64,000 nt of DNA, taken from positions 547,692 to 611,691 of the forward strand of contig NW_022985201.1 in assembly GCF_010093535.1 (NCBI RefSeq). The letters are read 5' to 3'. The stretch is from Lindgomyces ingoldianus. Taxonomy: Eukaryota > Ascomycota > Dothideomycetes > Pleosporales > Lindgomycetaceae. Of this stretch, positions 37,058 to 45,634 are shown one piece after another. Positions within the stretch are counted from its first letter, which is position 1. Every line of letters begins with the position of its first letter. Both the position numbers and the translations under genes were made by a program. The notes under the pieces are model-generated. The model was not told where the DNA came from and did no database searches. It was given only the letters and a program-made list of their open reading frames with translations.

Positions 37058-38361
37058 TTGTCGACACCTACTCGAATTACGGCAAATGTGCCAAACTCTC
37101 GCGCCACTCCCACAAACATGAACTCCCTTCCCCCCTCGCACTGGCTCTACCCGGGCGCGCTCAACCAATCCCTTATCCTCGCTGAGAGGCAAAACCCAAA
37201 CTCAAACTCCGGCTTCGATGAAACCGAACTACTCAAAGCGGCCGCGGCGGAAGGAGCCAGGAGCAAGCCTGGTGAGTTTGGTAGCAATGACGTCGAGGTG
37301 CATGTCGGTGATGTTATAATCCCGGAGTGGAGGGTAGATATGGAAGTTGGGATGAGGACGGTGGATTTGTATTGTGCGGGATGTAGGGGAGGGAAGGAGA
37401 AATATGGGAGAGGAGGGGTTTGGAGTGCTTGTGATAATTGTAAGTTGGTGATCTTGTTCGATTTTAAGTTGTTATTTTGAAGTACAGAAAGGCCCCCAAA
37501 TTCATCTTTCTATCGTAATATTCCCCTTATTTGCTCCTGAGTATATGTGATATAACCTTCAAGCACACAATTTTCTACGTCTTTCTCTTCCCCCACTCTC
37601 AAGACCCGCATGTTAACACCCACACGGTAACACCTGCACGTTAAAATAACCACCCTTCTTGCGCTTGTCATCAAACCCACACTAACACAATCCCTGTGCA
37701 TCCAACAGACACATCCACCCTCACATTCCCCTTCCACGACGCTGCCTCCTTCTCCCCACCCCGAACCCCCTACACTATCCCCCCTCTCTCACAACTCCTA
37801 ACGCTCCCAAACTCCACCGTCGCACTCTGCTTCTTCCGCCTCTCCGATAAAAACGGGTTCAACACGATGGACTTCTCGATTCTCTTCCCAGTGCTACAAG
37901 AGCCGCGATTTCCGCATTATATGTTTCGTATGGGATCGCCAACGGGGTTGGCAGACACGAGTATTGTAGCCACGAGCACGGCACCTGCGCTGATTACCGG
38001 TGATCAGTATGAGGAAGGGAAAGGACTGAATACTGGGAAGATCGTGGCGGCTGTATTGGGGGGGATGGGCGCTGTTGTTTTAGGGGCGCTGTTGTATTGG
38101 CTTTTCCTGAAAAGGAGAACGTGGAAGGATGCCAAGGGTATCAGAAGTGCAGAGAGTAGTCCAAATATGGCCACTGAACGGGGCGGGATGGGTGGTGAGG
38201 GGGCGGAATTGGCGCGGTTGGAGCAGGGGAGGGGAGAAGGTGTGGGGAGACGGGACAGCGCGGAGACGGCGCCGCCGGCATATCATGAAGTTGTTACAGG
38301 GAGGGATAGGGTGAGGATGGAGAGGGAGATCGAGGAGGAGATCAGGGAAGGTGCGAGATAG
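37058..38361 (+). CDS. Single-pass membrane protein with extracellular domain and PPAY tail
   Basis: Exon 1 is 37058-37439 and exon 2 37709-38361, joined in phase (donor GTAAGT, acceptor CCAACAG, intron 269 nt), giving 344 residues. The N-terminal half is predicted outside the cell: HWLYPGALNQSLILAERQNP, a VHVGDVIIPEW beta-like strand, a CAGC...CDN cysteine patch, then TSTLTFPFHDAASF and a second Cys strand (TVALCFFRLS). Its layout recalls fungal WSC-type surface proteins but I cannot name the family. A Gly-rich transmembrane helix (GKIVAAVLGGMGAVVLGALL) is followed by basic KRR, then an acidic/basic cytosolic tail with PPAYHEV, a possible WW-domain ligand. No signal peptide is visible at the first Met; an upstream exon may be missing, or the start may be Met at 37121. 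The unusually long intron may hide another exon. Confidence 0.6.
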
Positions 38362-38790
38362 TGCATAAGACTGCCCGTCTACCCGTAAAAAGGAGTCACG
38401 CAATGGTCAACAATTGTGTCGAAGACAAACGGGTATGAATCTATATAGAAGAACTTCCAGGGATATCTACTCAGAGTTCGAGAAACAGGGAATAGGACGG
38501 ATCACACATGGCAAAAGATGGAGGCTAACACCAAACGAGCCAGCGAAGTTTGAGAAAGTGAGAGGTGTACAGAAGAGCGAAGCCGAATGCAAAGGCAGCG
38601 ACTACTTGGGCACTGCCGCCATGTCAGAGGATAGTCAGACAGCCTATGTCGGGGAAGGGAAGGCATAAGCTCTCGAAAGCACTGGTATTAGCAAAGGTAG
38701 GATTGTTCGAATTGAAATGGGTATCATGATCGTAAAGCATGTCCGGCATAAGGTAGCATCCTGGATATGTTGCCCGGCAACCGTTCGTCG
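38362..38790. other. Convergent intergenic region
   Basis: Shared 3' flank between the membrane-protein gene and WDR83. The ORF at 38414-38668 lacks a family match and is probably not a gene. Confidence 0.4.
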
Positions 38791-39777
38791 CTATTCCGCT
38801 CCCCAGACAATGACATCCCCATCACCCCCTCCACTCGCCCACTCCTGTCTTGTTTTACAGAAAGCAACAGCACTGACAACGTCCTTCTTTCCACTGGTAG
38901 GAGCGCTGGGCTTCTTTCCCTTCACCTCCTGTCTTTCCGAGTGGTTGAATTTGTGGAGAACTTCTCCCTCCAGCAAGTCCCACGCATAGACCATGCCATT
39001 ATCACTGCCACTCACCACGACGCTGTCGTTCAGCCCCAGAGTGCTCTTGATCTTGAGATCAGTATTGACGAAGCTCTCGTCCCGGTACGCTTTCAGAAGT
39101 TGTCCATTATCGCGATCCATAAGTCGAACAGTGGAGTCCAGTGAGCTGACGAGTGTTTCGGTGCCCTTCTTGGTGACAGCGAGACTCGTAACCGGATGCC
39201 CAATGGCATCGATATTGCACATTCCCATTCTCAGGTCGTAGTGTCTCACTCTGCCATCCACACTCCCGGATATAATGTCAGCGTCGAAGACACAGACGTC
39301 GGAGATGCTGTCTTTAGCATCATTGAGAGTTATGATAGGTTTTGGATTGTTGCTCTTGACATCCCATATCTTGACCGTCCCATCCCAGCTACCGGTGACA
39401 ACCACACTCTCATCTTCCCCACCAAACGCACACGCGTTAACTCTCCCACCATGTCCTCGCCACGTCCGAAGCGTCTGCGCGGTTGCGACGTCCCAGAAGA
39501 AGACGGTTTTGTCGCCGCCTGTTGAGATAAATTTGTCGTTTCCTTGGCTGACGGCGATTGAGAGAACTTCATGGCCGTGCGCCGAAAACTTCTTCACAAG
39601 CCCGGCGTTTGGGACCTTCGAATCGACGGGCGCTCTAGAGATGTTGAAAAGGCGGATCGTGCGGTCGGAGGAGCCTGTCAGGATAAAGTCGGAGGAGCCG
39701 GAAGAGTAAGCTACGACATGGACGATGCCATTGTGGCCGCCCAGCCTGGCAATAGGCCGCGTGGGGAAGCGTGGCAT
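38791..39777 (-). CDS. WDR83: WDR83/MORG1-type WD40 scaffold protein
   Basis: An intronless frame of 328 residues is close to the length of animal WDR83 (about 315). It is a seven-bladed WD40 propeller whose first blade is LGGHNGIVHVVAYSSGSSDF followed by SDRTIRLFNI. Later blades include GDKTVFFWDVATAQTLRTWRG, GSWDGTVKIWDVKS, GSVDGRVRHYDLRMG and GSDNGMVYAWDLLEGEV, with the closing DGDVIVWGAE. The blade order and RVRHYDLRMG are characteristic of the MORG1 group. WDR83 is known as a MAPK-scaffold partner and as a component of spliceosomal complexes. It shares a 307-bp upstream region with the divergent pICln gene. A plus-strand ORF within it is a shadow. Confidence 0.9.
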   Translation of the reverse strand: MPRFPTRPIARLGGHNGIVHVVAYSSGSSDFILTGSSDRTIRLFNISRAPVDSKVPNAGLVKKFSAHGHEVLSIAVSQGNDKFISTGGDKTVFFWDVATAQTLRTWRGHGGRVNACAFGGEDESVVVTGSWDGTVKIWDVKSNNPKPIITLNDAKDSISDVCVFDADIISGSVDGRVRHYDLRMGMCNIDAIGHPVTSLAVTKKGTETLVSSLDSTVRLMDRDNGQLLKAYRDESFVNTDLKIKSTLGLNDSVVVSGSDNGMVYAWDLLEGEVLHKFNHSERQEVKGKKPSAPTSGKKDVVSAVAFCKTRQEWASGGGDGDVIVWGAE

Positions 39778-40084
39778 GAGATCCTTGGGATCGCGCAGTC
39801 GTCTTCAGTCTATTTTGAAAAGTGAATGGAAGGTGTGAAGTTAGGCTCCGCTGGATGACGGAGGTGCCAAGACTTCGACCCTTCTGGGCTTGCAACAGCT
39901 GCCCCTCCCACCTTGCCACCTCTCCTACCTCCCTCCCAGTTCCCCTCCCTCCTCCAGACCCAGGTGCCGCCTTCACTTCGTAGCCACTCAGCATCTACCT
40001 CTAGCTCTTCTCTTCTCCATCGCCCACCTTAGAATTCGGCTCGTTTGGTGTGCGACGTAGCCGTATTCTTTTAAGCTATTCATT
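39778..40084. promoter_or_regulatory. Bidirectional promoter of WDR83 and pICln
   Basis: Only 307 bp separate the divergent start codons. The segment holds long C/T-rich runs (CCCCTCCCACCTTGCCACCT) typical of fungal promoters and no clear TATA box, as in many housekeeping genes. Confidence 0.6.
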
Positions 40085-40916
40085 ATGGCGCTCCGACATG
40101 TCAGCCACGCCCCCGCGCCCGATGAATTCACCCCGCTCGAAGAGCACCAAACAAAAACTCCGAGCACCTTCTTCGGCGGAAAACCAGTCCTGTACGCGCA
40201 CTACGCCGGATTGACGCTGGCTATGCCGAGCAGCAAGCTCGAAGCAAATGCAGCTGTTGCCCGCTTCTCAACTGACTCCGATGGCGAGAGTGTTCTGGCG
40301 AAAGGTATCGAGGTTTGGGTGAACTCCAGGTATGAATTTGAACGGACATGGAGGCCGCATTGGAAGGGAAGGGAACGCAGCTTAAGCTAATCAGTCTAGG
40401 GACCTCATCCTCTTCCAGCATCAGCCCACTCCCACCGGTGTCACGGTTCCCTATCCCTCAATCGCCCTCCACGCAACCATGAAGCGCAATGGAGTTGAAG
40501 CGCTTTATATGAACCTCAGCCTCAATGACGCCGAGCAAGTCAACGACGACGATGACATCGAGATCCTGGAGCTCACCGTCTTGCCCCCGAACAATAACTC
40601 CACCCCGGGGACGGGATGTATAAATGAAATCTACTCCGCGCTAAACGCATGCGCCGATCTTCATCCCGACCCAGATGCGTCCGACGATGGAGACGAAGAA
40701 GAGGAAGAAGAAGAAGATACTGCGCCAGGGACTGGCGGATGGATCACCGCGGAGAACATGGAAGAGTATCTGGATGCAGATGGTAACTTCATAGGGTTAG
40801 GTGGAAGCCTAGGTGCAGGTGCTGGATCTGTGAGGCCAAGAGAAGAGCATGGTCAAAATAGCCTCAATGGAGTCCACGGAACTGAAGATGAGGCGAAATG
40901 GCGTCGGACAGGCTAA
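40085..40916 (+). CDS. pICln/Lot5-family methylosome subunit, two exons
   Basis: Exon 1 is 40085-40329, the intron 40330-40399 (70 nt, GTATGA donor, TCTAG acceptor) and exon 2 40400-40916, giving 253 residues. The PH-like fold of the Voldacs/pICln family is visible: GGKPVLYAHYAGLTLAM, a GIEVWVNSR strand reaching the splice site, then DLILFQHQPT, PYPSIALHATMK and EALYMNLSL. An acidic stretch (DDGDEEEEEEED) follows, as in pICln, then WITAENMEEYLDADGNF near residue 200. pICln chaperones Sm proteins to the PRMT5 methylosome during snRNP assembly; the family also includes yeast Lot5. A nuclear/cytosolic role in snRNP assembly is inferred from the family. Confidence 0.88.
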
Positions 40917-41118
40917 AAGCCAGCAGAGCTATCTTGGTTTTGGTCTGATACTACAAAATAAACTAGATACCCACGGGATCATGTCTTGGGTGTAACTGGA
41001 CGACTTGGTTTCATAGATCCTGTTGCAAATGTATGTTCCCTTCTTGGAATCGGCGGACACGATTAATAAAATCTAGGGCTACGTTTGAATAACGTGTCAA
41101 AATGTTGATCCCCGCATT

Positions 41119-42153
41119 CTACACTCGTCTGTGATCTCCGGGGTCTTCCATATCCCCTAACTGGGGAAGAAGCGGTAACTTCACTACATTGTCTGGGATA
41201 GGGATAGTCCTCCATTGTTCTGTCGTTATTTTCTTCCGGCTCTGGTACTCGATCCAAGCATCGTGGTTTTGACACTTCCTCTCGATATTGAAGTCTGGCC
41301 ATGGATGTTTCTGTTCTTCCATCCAGTCATGTGTAATCAGATTCACACTGGGCTGGCACGTCAAAGCCTGCAACAAGATATGAGTGCAATGCGACTTGTG
41401 GGCCTCGTGCAGCGCTGGCAGCTTGTCGCCATACTGGGGACGGTAGTAGTAGTCGTAGTGAGCGTATTTCCGCAGCGAGTTGAGGCAATGCAGCACATGC
41501 TGGCCGTCCAACTGCACGATGTGCCTATCTGCACCCAGGCCTTTTGGCAGATGTCAGACTGAAGTCTTGGAAACCAAGAAGGAATACTGACCCCAGCTCT
41601 CTGGCGCCTGCGCCGTTCGCCCTGGATCCTTCCCCATTCGCCTTACTTCGTCTCCTGAGACAGTGAACAGCTCTATCTTGGCGATTTCGTCCCACGCTGC
41701 ATCGACTTCGTTGGATGGTGGATCCCGCCATATGGTTGGTGGGTCATTGAATAGAGAACCGTTAACCCTCGTGGTGTAGAATTGGATGTCTATCTCTTCG
41801 AGCAGCGGTGCTGCAAAATTGTAAGTATTACATATTCACTGATATCGACGCAGAGCAGCTTACAATACGTATTAACCTCATTCAATGGTCGATTGCGCAC
41901 ACGGCGTTTGGCAATGTCTCCAAACGCAATCGAAGATATGGTCCAAATGAATAGAGTAATATTCAATATAGAAACTAGCCAGAGTCCTCTCTGACAACTC
42001 GAGTGCGCCTTTCGTATCATGAGAGGCTGGAATATGATATTAGCATTGCGACAGAACAAAGAATCTAATTTCAGAACGACAAACACACACCTCACCTTCC
42101 TCATCTTGCTTCAATACTCTGTATCCTGCCTTTTGGCTTGAAGAGAAGGTCAT
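41119..42153 (-). CDS. UstYa-family (DUF3328) oxidase, four exons
   Basis: Exons are 42091-42153, 41864-42026, 41592-41810 and 41119-41540. The introns of 64, 53 and 51 nt all join in phase, giving 288 residues. A short cytosolic N-terminus is followed by a transmembrane helix (about residues 35-58, GLWLVSILNITLFIWTISSI). The lumenal domain has TYSPLLEEIDIQFY, PPSNEVDAAWDEI, HIVQLDGQHVLHCLN (HxxHC at 163-167) and AHKSHCTHILLQALTC (HxxHC at 196-200). The two HxxHC motifs are the hallmark of UstYa-type proteins, which oxidatively cyclise Tyr-containing peptides in ustiloxin-, phomopsin- and asperipin-like pathways; others act on small molecules. Its divergent neighbour encodes a Kex2-type repeat precursor rich in Tyr, which strongly suggests the substrate. 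No second UstY gene, tyrosinase, P450, transporter or regulator is seen nearby. Confidence 0.9.
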
Positions 42154-43350
42154 CTTTTTCTTCTGTTTCTCTAATGGTCCCACTATTTTCTCGTTGCGAT
42201 GAACTGAACTCCATGTATACCTACGCCGTCCATCTCCAAACTTATGTTCAAGAGTCTCGGCTTCACGACGTGGGCGTCGCGTCATTTCTCTGCCACTAAA
42301 AATTCCACTCTGAAGTAAGCAAAGGTTGCATTTCTCAGCTCTCATGTTAATTTAGTTGTTAGTCGAAGAGCAGCGGCAACTCTGACGAGATCCTTGTCTG
42401 CAAGCATCGGATAATTTACTAGCCAATGGCGGCGCTTACGTTGCACCACACAGTGAGTGAAACTGATCGGACTTGCCGCTCACGACTCACCGCTTCGTCT
42501 ACATTGTAGACTCAACGTGTATATTGACACTCGTTGAGGCTGACGCTTCGTTAGGAGCAACTTAGAAAATTAATTTTTTTCCAATTGTAGTATTATTTGT
42601 TTATCTTAGCATGGCTATCTTACGATACCTACAGTCTTGCTAGACCATTTAAAGAGCCTTTGTACTTTATCTCGATCTCATTCTCCTTTCACTTTTAGGT
42701 TACCAGATTCCTAAAGCTTTGGATTGTGCTCTGTGGTTCTGTAAAGCATGCTAGATTCAAGTGGTAAAAGTAGTACAAGGCTATCAACAGGAAAGAAAAA
42801 GACTGCAACAATTTGATGATTACCACCGCGCACAGCACCGCATGAATTTAGGCATACAGAAAGAAATATTTTACATGCTTCAATACCTGTACTGTGTGCA
42901 GCACAGTAGAATACCACTCTTTCGGCGAGAGCTCGGCACTACCAATAGCTGTGTCACTGGTCTTTCCTAGATTCCCCCAATATACGGGCAGTAGTTATCT
43001 GAACTCGGTTCCGGTTCAGCCCCCTCAGCTGGCTGTACAGATTTATACAACATCAGCTGGAAAGCGAAACTCATCAATATAACCCTCGGCAAATAACTGC
43101 AATATGCGGTCTAGCTTCCAGAGCTAGTCTCCTAGACCAGGGAAGGTTTCTCGACTGTGTGCAACCACGTACACTCCTGTCCCAAGGCTCAAGAGAGATG
43201 GGGAGAGATGTATAAAAGGATATCCCGATACACGCGTACAAACCCGCAGAACAACAAGCCCTAAAAGACGCCCACGATTCTATACCAGTATATCTAATCC
43301 TATTCCTATCAACAACCTACAATATACAGCCCTATCACCATCGCCCTACA
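42154..43350. promoter_or_regulatory. Divergent intergenic region between UstYa gene and precursor
   Basis: It is 1.2 kb without a supported ORF. A TATA box (TATAAAAG, 43211-43218) lies 140 bp before the precursor ATG, unlike the TATA-less housekeeping promoters nearby, and suggests regulated, potentially strong expression. The 5' UTR would contain the CCTATCACCATCGCCCTACA run just before the start. Confidence 0.6.
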
Positions 43351-43804
43351 ATGCATCTTCAAACAATCATATCGGCCATGGCTATGCTCGCCATTGGTGC
43401 ACTGGCTCTACCAACAGCACCACAGTCCCTAGGTTATTACAACCCTAAAATGGAGCGCTGATATACTCCTACTAACTTCAACATCAACAGACACCGCACT
43501 CGCTGCGTCACCGGCGAACAAAAGAGGTGTATCTGGGTACAGCGCGGCATATTATGATGATCCAAATACTAAGGAGAAAAGGGCGGCCGATGGGTATAGC
43601 GCGGCTTATTACGACGACCCCAATACTAAGGCAAAACGGGCGACCGATGGGTATAGTGCAGCGTACTATGATGATCCAAATACAAAATCCAAGCGTGCTA
43701 CGGACGGTTACAGTGCCGCATATTACGATGATCCAAATACCAAGTCTAAGCGGGCTACTGACGGATACAGCGCAGCATACTACGATGACCCGAATACCAA
43801 GTGA
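43351..43804 (+). CDS. Kex2-processed repeat precursor, candidate dikaritin-type RiPP precursor
   Basis: Exon 1 is 43351-43432, the intron 43433-43490 (58 nt; GTTATT donor, TACTAAC branch, CAACAG acceptor) and exon 2 43491-43804, giving 131 residues. The signal peptide is residues 1-19 (MHLQTIISAMAMLAIGALA). A short leader (LPTAPQSLDTALAASPANKR) ends in Lys-Arg. Five 19-residue repeats follow: GVSGYSAAYYDDPNTKEKR, AADGYSAAYYDDPNTKAKR, ATDGYSAAYYDDPNTKSKR twice, and a last copy ending at NTK before TGA. KR after each unit is a Kex2 site. YSAAYYDDPNTK is invariant while codons differ synonymously. Fungal dikaritin precursors have exactly this design, with Tyr residues cross-linked by UstYa enzymes; such a gene lies divergently 1.2 kb away. 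Alternatives are a secreted surface or signalling peptide. It is not an alpha-pheromone: there is no WCxxxGQPC-like core. The donor is non-standard but splicing is required for phase. Confidence 0.88.
43526..43801 (+). repeat. Five 57-bp coding tandem repeats of the precursor
   Basis: Units lie at 43526-43582, 43583-43639, 43640-43696, 43697-43753 and 43754-43801 (last truncated by TGA). Within the invariant peptide, third positions vary (TAC/TAT, GAT/GAC, CCA/CCC/CCG, ACT/ACA/ACC), which indicates selection on the peptide. Confidence 0.95.
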
Positions 43805-44032
43805 GCTACCAGAAGCGATGGCGTGAATGCGGGTAGGCGCGAGGAGTAAGGAAATGAAATGAGAAGCTGTCTCAATCGTTACAATACCTGGTTTTCAGAT
43901 ATAGGAATTTGGAGAGTGGAACTGGGGATTCTGGAAGTGGATTCGCTGATGTACAGACAGTACAAGGGAATAGAACTTGCGACGAGACATAGTATTCTAA
44001 GCACCCACTGATATAGTTTTGGAAGCCCCACT
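43805..44032. terminator. Convergent 3' flank of the precursor and NOB1
   Basis: Only 228 bp separate the two stop codons. After the precursor TGA the same frame stays open for 15 codons (ATRSDGVNAGRREE), faintly resembling another repeat start (ATxSDG), then TAA. Confidence 0.5.
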
Positions 44033-45634
44033 CTAAACCCTCCTCCTAGAATTCACATTCCTACCCGCCCCCACCCGAGGCCTACCGCCCACTCTCCCCC
44101 TATCCCCAGTAAGAATCCCTGGCAAATAATCCTCATCCATAAGATCCCTCGCCTTTACCCTTTTCTCCTCCCCAATAGCTCTCACATACTCCTTCTGATC
44201 CTCCGCCAAAATCAGCTCGTTACCCCACGCTCCTTTCCCTCCTCCTGCCACTTTCCCATTCGCTGACCCTGCTACTGGTTTCGGGATACTATATCTATTC
44301 CCTCTCGTGTTCCACTGGAAGTTCTTCGCGAGATGGAGTTTGAATTCGCCGTTCTTGTTGGTGGAGCACGCGACACGGGTGAGGGTAGGCTGGCCGCAGC
44401 GCGGACAGAATTGCTTTTCCATTTGCTTGGTTGTGAAGAAGCAGGCATGGCAGCGGAGAATATAGGTTCGGAGCGTTTTGATGATGTCCATGTTTGGTGA
44501 GAGGATGTTGAGGTTCATTTGGAGGAGCACATTTTGCATGGCGAAGTCGGTGGTCATAGTTGCTACAGCCATCTGAGTAGGTTCGGCAGGAGATTTCGTA
44601 GAGACTCCGAAAACTTTGGCGGTGTGCTTGGAGATGCCGGCGGGGGTTATCCATTCTCCATCGCTATCGTCTGATGGTTCGGATACTTCCTCGAGGCCTT
44701 GCGGGGGAATTTGGGGAGTTGGAAATTCTTCTGAAGAGGTCCTGTTGGGTGGTAGTTTTGTAGGCTCAGACGCTGATATTGATAGCGTCTCCGATTTGGA
44801 AAGCTCCTCCTCTGACCTGAGGAGTTCTGGGGGATTTGTGTCATGCGAAGGTTCTGGTGATGATTTTTTTAGATCTGATAACACTTGATCAAAATGTTCG
44901 GGATTAGTTGATGAACCTAAAGGCTCTGGTGACAGTGTTGATGTGACCTTCGATTTAGCGGCGTAGGCTTCTGAAGCAGCGAGCTCCGGCTCATTCGTTG
45001 CTGGGGTCGTATCCTCCGCAATTGTGAGTGATGACACCTGAAGCGTTGGCAGGGTTTTCTCGACTAGACTGACAGCGGGAGACTTATTCTTAGCCCATGG
45101 TGCTACTGGCGTTCGTTCCACTGTCTGGACGGGCATCTCCTTCGTGGCGGTGGATTTCACGACCTTAGTTGTAGCGTCATTTGATTCTTGAGTCTTGGAA
45201 GTCGCACCTTTCTTATTTCTCCTCGACCGGCCTTGCAGTCTCTTACCGTCGTTCTTTGGTGCAGGCGGAACCGTCTCCTTTGGGCTAGGCGTAGTCCTCA
45301 CCTTCGAATTGCCACCTGACTTCTCGCATTCAATCTCATAGGCAAGCGCCAAGATTCCTAAGTCTTGGCTGCTGAGGACCGGAAAGTCTCCTGTCTTCTT
45401 ACTGAACTGGGCAACAATTTCATAGCTGGCCGGAGTCGGATTCCTGACTTTCAGAAATGGAAGGAGGGTTGTCTCCACTCTTGAACGTGTAGCAGCGTCA
45501 CGGATTTCCGAAAGAATGGCGGAGGTGGTGTAAAGCTCCCCAGCCTGCTGCAGAACGGTGGATATGGCCACAGTGTTCTTAATAAGAGGTCCAGTGTCAA
45601 TTACCAGGGCTTGGATGGGCTTTTGTAACGCCAT
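44033..45634 (-). CDS. NOB1: NOB1, 20S pre-rRNA D-site endonuclease
   Basis: An intronless frame of 533 residues starts MALQKPIQALVIDTGPLIKN. The PIN nuclease domain occupies residues 1-105, with the acidic residues D13 (VIDTGPLI), E43 (LSEIRD) and D91 (SSQDLGILAL). A long low-complexity, Ser/Pro/Glu-rich linker (about 105-340) is common in fungal NOB1. A zinc ribbon follows: C395-x2-C398 (LRCHACF) and C410-x2-C413 (FCPRCGQPTLTRVA). The NOB1-specific tail includes LAKNFQWNTRGNRYSIPKP, ILAEDQKEY and the MDEDYLPGIL segment. It cleaves site D at the 3' end of 18S rRNA in cytosolic pre-40S particles. Clearly housekeeping, it bounds the peptide locus on the right. Confidence 0.95.
   Translation of the reverse strand: MALQKPIQALVIDTGPLIKNTVAISTVLQQAGELYTTSAILSEIRDAATRSRVETTLLPFLKVRNPTPASYEIVAQFSKKTGDFPVLSSQDLGILALAYEIECEKSGGNSKVRTTPSPKETVPPAPKNDGKRLQGRSRRNKKGATSKTQESNDATTKVVKSTATKEMPVQTVERTPVAPWAKNKSPAVSLVEKTLPTLQVSSLTIAEDTTPATNEPELAASEAYAAKSKVTSTLSPEPLGSSTNPEHFDQVLSDLKKSSPEPSHDTNPPELLRSEEELSKSETLSISASEPTKLPPNRTSSEEFPTPQIPPQGLEEVSEPSDDSDGEWITPAGISKHTAKVFGVSTKSPAEPTQMAVATMTTDFAMQNVLLQMNLNILSPNMDIIKTLRTYILRCHACFFTTKQMEKQFCPRCGQPTLTRVACSTNKNGEFKLHLAKNFQWNTRGNRYSIPKPVAGSANGKVAGGGKGAWGNELILAEDQKEYVRAIGEEKRVKARDLMDEDYLPGILTGDRGRVGGRPRVGAGRNVNSRRRV

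Noticed and set aside
43351..43804. Alpha-factor-like mating pheromone precursor
   Set aside because: It has Kex2 repeats but the core lacks the Trp/Cys/Gly-Gln-Pro pattern of ascomycete alpha pheromones, and a UstYa gene is the neighbour.
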